DNA from: Leeuwenhoekiella blandensis MED217
GTDB lineage: Bacteria; Bacteroidota; Bacteroidia; Flavobacteriales; Flavobacteriaceae
Length of the DNA: 64,000 bases
Assembly: GCF_000152985.1 (NCBI RefSeq)
Contig: NZ_CH672395.1
Span: forward strand, 3,941,823-4,005,822
Direction of reading: 5' to 3'
In this document: piece by piece, positions 46,027-54,585 of the stretch
How the letters are laid out: every line of letters starts with the position of its first letter
How positions within the stretch are numbered: position 1 is the first letter of the stretch
Translations under genes and position numbers: made by a program
Notes under the pieces: model-generated
Database searches by the model: none
Told to the model about the DNA's origin: nothing
The model's input: only the letters and a program-made list of their open reading frames with translations

Positions 46027-46057
46027 AAAACCCGGCAAGCACACACCGGGTTTTCCA
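46027..46057 (+). terminator. Rho-independent terminator after the epimerase-like gene
   Basis: Arms AAAACCCGG (46027-46035) and CCGGGTTTT (46046-46054). Confidence 0.8.
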
Positions 46058-46106
46058 TGTTTCCTTCTGGTTGGTCAGAAGAAGGCTAACACTAACTAAC
46101 AAAAGT

Positions 46107-47432
46107 CTAAGCTATTGCTCCCTCTAGTTGGAACAATTGCGCGTTTAAATATTGTAATGTGTTAATTTTTTCGCGAGTTGGAACAAGAAGCGAAATGTTA
46201 TTGTTACTACCTCCGTAAGCGATCATACGCACCGGAATAGAATTTAAAATACCGAAGGCTTTGTACGACTCGTGATCTGCAATAAGGTTCTCTCCTACGA
46301 TACAAATAATGCTGTGATCTTCTTCTACAGTAACTTCAGCAATAACAGAAAGCTCTGTGATGATCGCTTTTAAATTACGCGTGTCATCTATAGTTAATGA
46401 GATGGCTACCTCAGAAGTGGTGATCATATCTATAGAAGTCTCGTGACGATCAAAAACCTCAAAAATAGTTCTCAAGAAACCGTGTGCCCCAAGCATTCGG
46501 TTTGATTTTATTTTTATAGCGGTAATACCATCTTTTGCCGAGATCGCTTTCAAACCGCGGTTGTGATACTCGTTAGAGATTTTGGTTCCCGCTGCCGATG
46601 GCTCAAATGTATTTTTTAACCATACCGGAATGTCACGATCTATAACCGGCGCTACCGTTTGTGGGTGCAAAATTTTTGCTCCAAAATAAGCAAGCTCTGC
46701 CGCCTCATTATAGGTCAAATGCTCAATTGGCTGTGTTTCCTGCACATAACGCGGATCGTTATTATGCAATCCGTCAATATCTGTCCAGATTTGAACGCCT
46801 GCGGCATCTACAGCAGCCGCGATAATGGTTGCGCTAAAATCACTTCCTCCACGCTTTAAGGTTGCCAAGGCTCCGCGCTCATCGCGACAAACAAAACCTT
46901 GAGTGATGTAAAGGTCAGAAGGGTTTTCTGCTAATTGCGGCGCTAAAGCTTCAGCAACTGCTTCAATGTTGGGATTCTCAACAGAACCTACATTCATAAA
47001 CGTACTTGCGTTAAGCAACACATTGCTTACATTTTCCTGATCTAAAAATCTTGAAAACATCCAGGTAAGCATGGTCTCGCCATAAGTAACAAGTTCTGCA
47101 TAAGTGGTCAACGTACGACCGCCGGTTGCAATTTCTTGTAAAGCAGCTACAAACGTCTCAATTTGAGCTTTTGTTTCTGGTTGATTTTCTGCGGTAAACA
47201 GATCCTCGATGGCTTCAAAGTGTTTGGCCTGAAGCTGCTCTAGCACATTGGTGATTTGTGCTAAATCTTTATCTATACTTGCCTGATTTAGGCTTACTAA
47301 TAAATTGGTAACACCAGACATTGCAGATAACACCACAATTTTTGGCTTTTCGGTAACCGAAAGTATTTCTACTACCTTTCTAATGTTTTGAGCGCTTCCT
47401 ACAGAAGTTCCTCCAAATTTTAAAACATTCAT
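46107..47432 (-). CDS. Aspartate kinase (second copy)
   Basis: A 441-residue aspartokinase: MNVLKFGGTSVGSAQNIRKVVEIL at the start, TLKRGGSDFSATIIAAAVDA near 195, WTDIDGLHNNDPR near 225, and two C-terminal ACT domains (~310-440) that usually mediate feedback inhibition. ATG at 47432 is used; an in-frame TTG three codons upstream is less likely. Divergent from an ACT-domain gene across 151 bp containing a palindrome. Confidence 0.93.
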   Translation of the reverse strand: MNVLKFGGTSVGSAQNIRKVVEILSVTEKPKIVVLSAMSGVTNLLVSLNQASIDKDLAQITNVLEQLQAKHFEAIEDLFTAENQPETKAQIETFVAALQEIATGGRTLTTYAELVTYGETMLTWMFSRFLDQENVSNVLLNASTFMNVGSVENPNIEAVAEALAPQLAENPSDLYITQGFVCRDERGALATLKRGGSDFSATIIAAAVDAAGVQIWTDIDGLHNNDPRYVQETQPIEHLTYNEAAELAYFGAKILHPQTVAPVIDRDIPVWLKNTFEPSAAGTKISNEYHNRGLKAISAKDGITAIKIKSNRMLGAHGFLRTIFEVFDRHETSIDMITTSEVAISLTIDDTRNLKAIITELSVIAEVTVEEDHSIICIVGENLIADHESYKAFGILNSIPVRMIAYGGSNNNISLLVPTREKINTLQYLNAQLFQLEGAIA

Positions 47433-47540
47433 CTTCGTCAAATTATATCCGTTAGGGGTAACTTTAAATAATAACCTGCTCGTGTTTAGCAGCTTATTGG
47501 TGCATAGTTAAGTCGAAAAAAACACCTCAGAAAAAAATTC

Positions 47541-47571
47541 AACAATTTTATATAAATTTGTACAAATTGTT
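47541..47571. promoter_or_regulatory. Nested palindromes over the divergent aspartokinase/ACT-protein promoter
   Basis: The perfect 14-bp palindrome AATTTGTACAAATT (47555-47568) overlaps the plus-strand -7 box TAAATTTG (47553-47560) and sits inside a wider inverted repeat AACAATTT-N15-AAATTGTT (47541-47571). This position would let a dimeric regulator control the plus-strand gene and possibly the divergent one. Confidence 0.6.
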
Positions 47572-47583
47572 AAATATATAACA

Positions 47584-48225
47584 TTGAAAACAATAACCTC
47601 TGTCGTAGAACAACTTATAAAGCATCAACCCTATACCGAAGATGCCTTGATGCGCAAGATCATTAATTACAGTGCCCTTGCTGAAGATTTTAAACCCCGC
47701 ATTGAGAAAGAATTAGGCAAACAGGTAAATGTGGGCTCTATCGTAATGGCTTTACGCCGCTATTACCCACAGAAACGTGTAGACGATCGTTTGATGCGCG
47801 ATCTGGGCGATATTGTAGTACGTAGTGGGATTACCGACTTTACATTTCTCAACTCCAATACGATTTTAGAGAGTCAGTCTAAGCTTTTAGAAGAAACCAA
47901 GACGATTCCTAAAGCATATTTAACCTACTCCAGTACATTTCACGAGAGTAATATTTTGGTCTCTAATGATCTTACCAATCTTGTAGAACGCTGTTTTAAA
48001 GAGGAAACCTGTGTGATGGTCAAGCACGATCTTTCTTCGCTTTCTATCGCGCTTCCTGCAAATAACTCTAAAACTGTTGGACTTTACTTCTACATCTTTA
48101 AGCTGCTCGCGTATGAAGGGATTCCTATTTTTGAAGCCATTTCGACTTCAAATTATTTCACACTTTTTCTTGAAAAGGAATATGTAAATCAGGCTTTTGC
48201 TCTGGTCAACGAAATAAAGAATTAA
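47584..48225 (+). CDS. ACT-domain protein with helical N-terminal region (putative regulator)
   Basis: A 213-residue protein with no named family that I recognise. The N-terminal ~60 residues are helical and basic (VVEQLIKHQPYTEDALMRKIINYSALAEDFKPRIEKEL, IVMALRRYYPQKRV) and could be a DNA-binding winged helix. The last ~80 residues have the ACT-domain pattern seen in aspartokinases (LSSLSIALPANNSKTVGLYFYIFKLLAYEGIPIFEAISTSNYFTLFLEKEY). It is divergent from aspartokinase, with a palindrome between them, which suggests amino-acid-responsive control. Start TTG at 47584; the next in-frame ATG is 22 codons later. Confidence 0.75.
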   Translation: MKTITSVVEQLIKHQPYTEDALMRKIINYSALAEDFKPRIEKELGKQVNVGSIVMALRRYYPQKRVDDRLMRDLGDIVVRSGITDFTFLNSNTILESQSKLLEETKTIPKAYLTYSSTFHESNILVSNDLTNLVERCFKEETCVMVKHDLSSLSIALPANNSKTVGLYFYIFKLLAYEGIPIFEAISTSNYFTLFLEKEYVNQAFALVNEIKN

Positions 48226-48226
48226 G

Positions 48227-48727
48227 CTAATTTGCTCTTAGGGTTTTGATAAGCTGCTCATCGTGAACATTCTTGATTTGCAAAAGTGCTTCTACGTTTT
48301 CGTTAGGCACTGTGATCGAAAGCACGTAGTGTTGAATTTTCCAGGTTTTACCGTCTAGGCGTAAGACTCCAGAACTGCGACAAATACCCATTTGGGTATC
48401 TAGCAATTCGTCAAACCAAGCTATTTTAGACTTTTTGGGGTGATAGATCGTACGTTCAAGCGTACTGAAACTCCACGCTTTTCCACGGTCAAAATGAGGT
48501 TTTGCATAGGCTTTAAACGCTTCTAATTGCCAATTTTCATCTGCATCTGTACCAATAAAAACCGCATCATCGGTCATAAGTTCAAAATACGCATCAAAAT
48601 TGGCATCTGCCGCAGCTTTGTGCCAAGCTTCAAGCTGCTGATTGATCGCCATTTCTGTCTTGTCTCTATCTTGAGCCGCTAAGCTTAGCGTGCTCAATAC
48701 GCAAAAAACGATTAGCAATTTTTTCAT
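48227..48727 (-). CDS. Secreted SnoaL/NTF2-like protein
   Basis: A 166-residue protein with a signal peptide (MKKLLIVFCVLSTLSLAAQ) and an NTF2/SnoaL-like cone fold: NQQLEAWHKAAADANFDAYFELMTDDAVFIGTDADENW, typical of DUF4440-type proteins. Function unknown. Ends one base before the convergent ACT-domain gene stop and starts 11 bp downstream of the first of three lipoprotein genes. Confidence 0.85.
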   Translation of the reverse strand: MKKLLIVFCVLSTLSLAAQDRDKTEMAINQQLEAWHKAAADANFDAYFELMTDDAVFIGTDADENWQLEAFKAYAKPHFDRGKAWSFSTLERTIYHPKKSKIAWFDELLDTQMGICRSSGVLRLDGKTWKIQHYVLSITVPNENVEALLQIKNVHDEQLIKTLRAN

Positions 48728-48738
48728 TATTCTATTCT

Positions 48739-49338
48739 TTAATTAACAGGAACGCGATTTGCGCGCAGCAAACTATCCCGACGGGTTTGTGTAGAATCCC
48801 GCACGGCAGAAAGTGAATCTGCTTCAATTTCATATTCTTCTAGCAACTCATCTATAGACTTCTGAAATTTTAAATTGATCTGAAGTTTTAAATTCTGAAA
48901 GGCATTGTAAAATTCTGTAGCTTCTTTATTTACCGCAGCGGTATCCACCTCAATTTTTGAAGCCTCCTGAATCACGGTATTCACTTTACTGAAAAGTACC
49001 GTAAGCCTTGAATGCATTGCGTTGTTAGCAATACTGTCTCTTACCTTAGTTTGTACCAAAGACATATTGCTGATCCATTCTTCACCATTGGCACGTAAAT
49101 AACTAATGTTTACCGTATCTAAAGCATTTATTTGAGCTTCAAGCTCAGGAAAGTTCTCCCAGCCTTTAATAGCTTGTTGAGCAACGGGAGTAAGTGTGAC
49201 TTCTGCTTTGCGTGTAGGTTGAAAATGTATTTTCAAGGTATCTGTTGCCAGACGCGGGTCTACCGCCTTAACCTTTTTTTCCTGACAGGCCGATAAGCCT
49301 AAAACCGAAACTATAAATAGTACTAGAAAACGCTTCAT
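48739..49338 (-). CDS. Lipoprotein of unknown function, paralog A
   Basis: A 199-residue lipoprotein: signal peptide MKRFLVLFIVSVLGLSAC with lipobox LSAC, then a helical domain. Motif KGWENFPELEAQINALDTV near residue 58 and a C-terminal helix FYNAFQNLKLQINLK align in order with the two neighbouring lipoproteins (WxxY/F ... FxxLxxxL). The tail is acidic and Arg/Ser-rich (SAVRDSTQTRRDSLLRAN). ATG at 49338 is chosen over a TTG upstream because it gives the proper signal peptide. Confidence 0.75.
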   Translation of the reverse strand: MKRFLVLFIVSVLGLSACQEKKVKAVDPRLATDTLKIHFQPTRKAEVTLTPVAQQAIKGWENFPELEAQINALDTVNISYLRANGEEWISNMSLVQTKVRDSIANNAMHSRLTVLFSKVNTVIQEASKIEVDTAAVNKEATEFYNAFQNLKLQINLKFQKSIDELLEEYEIEADSLSAVRDSTQTRRDSLLRANRVPVN

Positions 49339-49370
49339 AAGATCCAAATGTACACAAAGGTACGCACAAA

Positions 49371-49394
49371 AAAAGCTCCGTTGTGCGGAGCTTT
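49371..49394 (-). terminator. Terminator after lipoprotein paralog B
   Basis: Hairpin AAAGCTCCG / CGGAGCTTT; on the minus strand followed by TTTTTTT. Confidence 0.85.
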
Positions 49395-49420
49395 ATCTAA
49401 TTATTCTTCTTTTTCAATTC

Positions 49421-49867
49421 TTATAATGTGCGATTGAGTTCTTTATTTAAGGTATCAAAAGCTTTTACGATCGTCTCTATATGATTTTGAACCACACGTT
49501 CACGAAGCTCATTCCTATTGACTTCGGTATAAAAAGCATTAATTCTTGAATCTACCTTATCAACCTTACTTTTAATTGCCGGGGTTTCTACGGCTTCGGG
49601 AATTTGTAAGATCATTGCATTGCAATTTGATGCAAGCTTATCCATAAACTCAATAGCGTTGAGCGCGTTTGTATTTTCGATCATAGCGATATTCTGCTTC
49701 AACGCCCAATAGCCGTCCCAATCTTTTACCACTTCTCTTACCTGTGGCTCCAATGCTTCAACATCTGCTTCAATAGTATAATTGCGCAAAGCCATATCTT
49801 GAGTCTTCTCTTTACACGAAATGCAAAGCAGTAAACAAACCATTATTTGAAGTAGGTAAAATTTCAT
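49421..49867 (-). CDS. Lipoprotein of unknown function, paralog B
   Basis: A 148-residue lipoprotein: MKFYLLQIMVCLLLCISC signal with lipobox CISC, then helices with VVKDWDGYWALKQNIAMIEN and a final IVKAFDTLNKELN. The W-x2-Y motif and the terminal F-x2-L-x3-L helix are shared with paralogs A and C. ATG at 49867 preferred over a GTG at 49870. Shortest of the three. Confidence 0.75.
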   Translation of the reverse strand: MKFYLLQIMVCLLLCISCKEKTQDMALRNYTIEADVEALEPQVREVVKDWDGYWALKQNIAMIENTNALNAIEFMDKLASNCNAMILQIPEAVETPAIKSKVDKVDSRINAFYTEVNRNELRERVVQNHIETIVKAFDTLNKELNRTL

Positions 49868-50038
49868 CACTTGGGGTTTAACTCTGCAAAGTTATGACAA
49901 TCAATCAGCTGAATATTTACGCGGTCTTATAAAGTATTGCTAAAAAATAATCGCAATCCGGTTTTCTTATTAAAATCCTTAACGTTTAACTTGTTTAAAC
50001 TAGGAATATTACGAATTGTTGAATTCTATTCTAAAAAG

Positions 50039-50065
50039 AAAAGCGACCTGAAATTGGTCGCTTTT
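50039..50065 (-). terminator. Terminator after lipoprotein paralog C
   Basis: Arms AAAAGCGACC (50039-50048) and GGTCGCTTTT (50056-50065); on the minus strand T-rich sequence follows. Confidence 0.85.
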
Positions 50066-50100
50066 AGTGCTTAAGTCGGAAGAATTATCGTTAATTATTT

Positions 50101-50691
50101 TTATTGATTATCATCTAATAAGGTTGAACCCTTCTTTGTCATCGTTTCTTTCAATTCTTCATTGAGATCTTGATAGGCTTCTACAAGTTCTTCAACTTGA
50201 TTTCCTATTTTAGACTCATCAACTCCGGGTTGCTCAGTTACCCGTCTTAGATCTGCAACTTCTTCTCTAATATCTTTGATATCCTCCATAACTTCTTCGG
50301 TTAATAAACGTTCAGGGATTGTATTTTCTAAAGAAGTGCTTTCTTCTTCGAGTTGCGTAATATAATCTGTGATCTCTTCTTCTGGAACTTCTTTTAATTC
50401 TAATTTACTCAGCGATTCGGAAAAGGTTCTATATGCTACCCAATTGTCAAAATCCATTTTTAGCTCTTCATCGGCCTCTACACCTTCCCAATCGATCTCG
50501 TAGTTTTCTGGCATAACCGGTTTAGCAGGAGTTAGAGCAGCATCAGCATATCTGGCCTTTTCAGCAGCGGTACTATCTACCGTTTTCACTTTTTGTTGCT
50601 CTTCTACCTGAGCTTCTTTTGATTCTTCATTTTTACAGTTTGCAAAAGTTGCCAGCAAAGCAGCACCAATTACTAAATTTATCGTTTTCAT
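50101..50691 (-). CDS. Acidic lipoprotein of unknown function, paralog C
   Basis: A 196-residue strongly acidic lipoprotein: signal MKTINLVIGAALLATFANC with lipobox FANC, a charged linker, then DFDNWVAYRTFSESLSKLEL near residue 82 and AYQDLNEELKETM near the end, matching the W-x2-Y and terminal helix motifs of paralogs A and B. Largest linker of the three. A -7 box lies at 50715-50722 on the minus strand and a terminator follows. Confidence 0.75.
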   Translation of the reverse strand: MKTINLVIGAALLATFANCKNEESKEAQVEEQQKVKTVDSTAAEKARYADAALTPAKPVMPENYEIDWEGVEADEELKMDFDNWVAYRTFSESLSKLELKEVPEEEITDYITQLEEESTSLENTIPERLLTEEVMEDIKDIREEVADLRRVTEQPGVDESKIGNQVEELVEAYQDLNEELKETMTKKGSTLLDDNQ

Positions 50692-50714
50692 AAGGTTATA
50701 TCTTTTTGATCATT

Positions 50715-50722
50715 CAAATTTA
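50715..50722 (-). promoter_or_regulatory. -7 promoter box TAAATTTG for lipoprotein paralog C
   Basis: Exact minus-strand TAnnTTTG match, 23 bases upstream of the ATG at 50691. Confidence 0.5.
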
Positions 50723-50891
50723 GCAGTCAATCCCATCGGTTTTTAATAGGCTGCGATAAATTTTACTTAAACTTCTCATCCTATTTTAACTACAATTGCT
50801 TGTTTTGTTAAACTCCATCAGCAGAACGTTAATATTATTTGAAACTCTAGCCCACTTGTTGAAAATGCTTATCTTTTAAATTAAAAAGAAA

Positions 50892-51173
50892 ATGAGCACC
50901 GAGAATTTAACTGATAGAGAACTAGACCGTATCATCGAGATGGCTTGGGAAGACCGTACCACTTTTGATGCTATTGAATTTCAATTTGGTTTGAAAGAAC
51001 AAGAAGTTATTGAATTGATGCGTAGAGAAATGAAACCTTCTAGTTTTAGAATGTGGCGTGCCCGTGTACAAGGACGTGCTACCAAGCACGCAGCTAAGCG
51101 ATCTTTTGAAAAAGGCAGCTTTAAAAGCAGTAGACAAAAACACATTACCCACAACAAAATAAGCAAAAGGTAA
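50892..51173 (+). CDS. TIGR03643 family protein
   Basis: A 93-residue protein of the TIGR03643/DUF2805 family: DRIIEMAWEDRTTFDAIEFQFGLKEQEVIELMRREMKPSSFRMWRARVQGR, then a basic tail rich in Lys/Arg/His. The core resembles a helix-turn-helix and the basic tail could bind nucleic acid; function unknown. Common in marine Bacteroidota. Confidence 0.88.
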   Translation: MSTENLTDRELDRIIEMAWEDRTTFDAIEFQFGLKEQEVIELMRREMKPSSFRMWRARVQGRATKHAAKRSFEKGSFKSSRQKHITHNKISKR

Positions 51174-51366
51174 AGCAAACTTCAGCACAGCCCTTAAAAC
51201 GCTATTAATTCTTAAGGATATTGTCACTTTTTAAGAGCAAATATTCAGCAAAAAGAATTTTATGATAACGATATCGTAAAATATCTTCTTAAAAACCGCC
51301 TTTAATAAACACTATCGTATAACAATAGGTTAACATTTGCATAACAGAGGTGATTTAGTACCCCTA

Positions 51367-51431
51367 CTTTCGAAAGCGTTCAATTTTTGCGTTGAACGTG
51401 GTAAAACGCTAAAACGTTTTGCTTTCGAAAA
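51367..51431 (+). promoter_or_regulatory. Structured leader upstream of the susC-like gene
   Basis: Direct copies of CTTTCGAAA (51367-51375 and 51422-51430) flank two hairpins: CGTTCAA/TTGAACG (51377-51383, 51392-51398) and AAAACG/CGTTTT (51403-51408, 51415-51420). Located 23-87 bp before the SusC ATG at 51454. The role is unknown. Confidence 0.5.
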
Positions 51432-51453
51432 TTCTATTAACTAAATCACTAAC

Positions 51454-54400
51454 ATGAGGATCAAAATTAAAGGTCTTCTAATGCTATTTTTTGCATTAGT
51501 TGTACAGTTAGCAATTGCACAAACCAACACCATTTCAGGAACCGTTTTTGACGATACGGGCACTCCGCTTCCAGGAGCTTCTGTGGTTATCAAGGGAACT
51601 TCAACGGGAACTTCAACCGATTTCGACGGTAAATTTTCATTAGAAGCTTCAACCGGAGATGTCATCGTTGTAAGCTTTATGGGGTTCAATAATGAAGAGA
51701 TCACCATAACCGAAGAGTCTACCTATATTGTTAATCTTACTTCAGGAGAAAGCCTTGACGAAGTCGTGGTTACCGCGATGGGGATCAAGCGTGAAAAGAA
51801 AAGTTTAGGATACTCACAACAATCTGTTGAAGGTGAAGCGGTAGTACAGGCAAAAGACACTGATATTAACAGCGCTTTAGCCGGTAAAATTGCTGGGGTT
51901 CAACTTATAGGCGCTCCCAGTTCTAGTTTTGACAATGCACTTATACGTTTACGTGGTGAAACCGGAGTACTATACGTTGTTGACGGAGTAAAAATTTACT
52001 CTTCATCAGACATCAATATGGAAGATGTTGCTGACATTTCGGTATTGAAAGGGGTCGCAGGAACCGCGCTTTATGGTACAGAAGCCAGAAACGGTGCGAT
52101 AATCATCACAACCAAATCTGCTAAAAGCGGTGAAGCACGTATCACCATTGATGAAGCAGTTTCTATGTCGTCTTTGTATTTACTTCCTGAATATCAAAAC
52201 GAATATGGTGGTGGATACGATCAAAACTTCCTAACCTACGAAGGGCAACTACACCCTAACTTCTCTGCCGATGAATCTTGGGGACCTGCACTAGACGGAA
52301 CACTTGTTAGACATTGGGACAGTTTTATTCCTAATTCAGACACTTTTGGAGAATTAAGACCTTGGTCTCCAAACCCTGATAACATTAGAGATTTCTATGA
52401 GACTGCCACTACCAACAACTTGACATTCTCTCTTTTAAAAGGTGGTGAAGATTATAACATTAAAACCACTATTAACAATATTAAAACGGCGCTAATTGTT
52501 CCTAATACCAATAGAGAGCAAACTACAGTTTCGTTTAAAGGTTCTTATAATGTTACCGATAAATTGAAGTTCAATGGTAATTTCAACTATCAATACAGAC
52601 TTACCGAAAACTTTCCCGGTCAAGGATACGGTGGTTTAGGTTCTAACTTTAACCAATGGTGGCAACGCCAGTTAGACATGGATCGTTTACAGAATTACAG
52701 CCAAAACGGTCAGATCTATTCTTGGAATATGAAATCTGCTTCAGATCCTGAGCCACTTTACTGGAACTCTCCCTATTTTGAGAGATACGAAAACGGAAAT
52801 GAACAAACCAAAAATGCTGTTTACGGTAGCATTGGTTTAGAATATGAGTATGACGAGCATTTAAGCGGTTTATTAGACATACGCCGTACGTTTACTACGT
52901 ATGAGTACAACAGCAGAACAGCTTGGTACGGTTTGAGTCAGCCTGGCTATTCTGAAGAAACTTCTACAAATGAGTTTAACGAACTATACACTCAGGTTAA
53001 TTATGAGAATACCTTTGGTGCTTTTGACGTAGTGGCCAATGTAGGTGCTCAATGGAACCAAAGAAACTACTCGTATATCAATGCCGGTACTACAGGAGGT
53101 TTACAAATACCTGATTATTACAGCATAAGAACTTCTGTAGGAAACATCAACTACAACAGAGATCACGTACGTGTGAAGAATTACTCCATGTTTGCAACAG
53201 GTTCTGTGGGCTATGAGAACTTCTTATATCTTGATGGTTCTTATAGAAAAGAATGGAGCTCAACTGCAGATTTAAACGATAACAGCGTTGACACGTATGG
53301 TTTATCTGGAAGTTTTATATTCTCAAAATTTATTGACAGCGACGTATTGAGTTTTGGTAAATTAAGAGCAGGTATCGCACAGGCTCCTTCTTTCCCAGGA
53401 AACTATGCGCTTAACAACACCTATTCTATTCAAAACTCATATCAAGACAGGTTGAGTATTTCTACGCCTAACACGCTTGCAAACCTTCAGCTTAAAGGAG
53501 GGATTAGAGAAGAAACAGAATTTGGTACAGAGCTTAAATTCTTTGGAAGTAGACTGGGTGTAGACTTCACGTATTTCCATAGAACAGACAGTGAGCTTCC
53601 TTCTGCATTAACCATTAACGGAGCTTCAGGATATACCGCAACCACAGGTAATGAGTCTATTAACAAGACTAATGGTTGGGAATTAGGTATCACAGGAACT
53701 CCTTTTGCTAATGACGACTTTAGATGGGATGTTGCTTTCAACATTGCCAGATACCGCAAGAAAGTTGAAAAAATCAATGATCTAACAGACCGTACCTTAT
53801 TGGCAAGTGTTTGGAATGGTTACTTATATGCTGTTGAAGGTGAAGATTGGGGTGACATCTATGGTTATAAATGGCAGCGAGATGATGCGGGTAATATTCT
53901 TCTTGACGAGAATGGTACGCCACAATACACCAATAGCATTGAGAAAATCGCCAACATTCAGCCAGATTTCACAGGTGGACTTAACAATATGCTTACCTAT
54001 AAAAATTTCAATTTGAATTTCTCTATGGATTTTCAAAAAGGAGGAAATTTCTACTCGGTTACAAAAATGTTTAATGCCAGCTCAGGTAACGGAGCGCAAA
54101 CTGTTGGGACCAACGACTTGGGTAACCCAATTAGAGACCTTGTTGTAAATGGCGATGGTAACACTGTTACTTCAACAAATGTCAACAATGCATTGCCTTC
54201 TTCTGGTGGTATTCGCGTAAGCGGTGCTGATGCTGCTACAGGTCAAGAAGTAGCTTATTATGTACAACCACGTACGTATTTCAACAACCTTTATGGTGTA
54301 GTAGAAGAATGGTTATACGATGCATCATACATCAAACTAAGACAGATTTCTCTTGGATATAACTTCCCAAAACCTTTGATGGAAAAGCTTCCTTTTGAAA

Positions 54401-54573
54401 GTCTTAAACTAAGCGTTTATGCAAACAACCTTTGGTTAATCTACTCTGATGTAGACGGTATCGATCCTTCTGAAGTTGAAGATTATTACTCAAGCGGCAA
54501 TGCGAGATGGGTTGAAGCAGGACAAAGTCCTAGTCAAAGAACCATAGGTATGGACATAAAATTAAGTTTCTAA
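51454..54573 (+). CDS. SusC/RagA-type TonB-dependent outer-membrane transporter
   Basis: A 1039-residue TonB-dependent receptor. Signal peptide ends IAQ at ~23; then a carboxypeptidase-regulatory-like beta domain (NTISGTVFDDTGTPLPGASVVIKGTSTGTSTDFDGKF, ~24-90), plug domain with DEVVVTAMGIKREKKSLGYS, and the C-terminal barrel ending in LSF. SusC proteins import large nutrients with a SusD lid. The partner SusD gene follows 12 bp downstream. Substrate cannot be inferred, since no glycoside hydrolases or regulators flank the pair. Confidence 0.96.
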   Translation: MRIKIKGLLMLFFALVVQLAIAQTNTISGTVFDDTGTPLPGASVVIKGTSTGTSTDFDGKFSLEASTGDVIVVSFMGFNNEEITITEESTYIVNLTSGESLDEVVVTAMGIKREKKSLGYSQQSVEGEAVVQAKDTDINSALAGKIAGVQLIGAPSSSFDNALIRLRGETGVLYVVDGVKIYSSSDINMEDVADISVLKGVAGTALYGTEARNGAIIITTKSAKSGEARITIDEAVSMSSLYLLPEYQNEYGGGYDQNFLTYEGQLHPNFSADESWGPALDGTLVRHWDSFIPNSDTFGELRPWSPNPDNIRDFYETATTNNLTFSLLKGGEDYNIKTTINNIKTALIVPNTNREQTTVSFKGSYNVTDKLKFNGNFNYQYRLTENFPGQGYGGLGSNFNQWWQRQLDMDRLQNYSQNGQIYSWNMKSASDPEPLYWNSPYFERYENGNEQTKNAVYGSIGLEYEYDEHLSGLLDIRRTFTTYEYNSRTAWYGLSQPGYSEETSTNEFNELYTQVNYENTFGAFDVVANVGAQWNQRNYSYINAGTTGGLQIPDYYSIRTSVGNINYNRDHVRVKNYSMFATGSVGYENFLYLDGSYRKEWSSTADLNDNSVDTYGLSGSFIFSKFIDSDVLSFGKLRAGIAQAPSFPGNYALNNTYSIQNSYQDRLSISTPNTLANLQLKGGIREETEFGTELKFFGSRLGVDFTYFHRTDSELPSALTINGASGYTATTGNESINKTNGWELGITGTPFANDDFRWDVAFNIARYRKKVEKINDLTDRTLLASVWNGYLYAVEGEDWGDIYGYKWQRDDAGNILLDENGTPQYTNSIEKIANIQPDFTGGLNNMLTYKNFNLNFSMDFQKGGNFYSVTKMFNASSGNGAQTVGTNDLGNPIRDLVVNGDGNTVTSTNVNNALPSSGGIRVSGADAATGQEVAYYVQPRTYFNNLYGVVEEWLYDASYIKLRQISLGYNFPKPLMEKLPFESLKLSVYANNLWLIYSDVDGIDPSEVEDYYSSGNARWVEAGQSPSQRTIGMDIKLSF

Positions 54574-54585
54574 AAAATTAAAATT

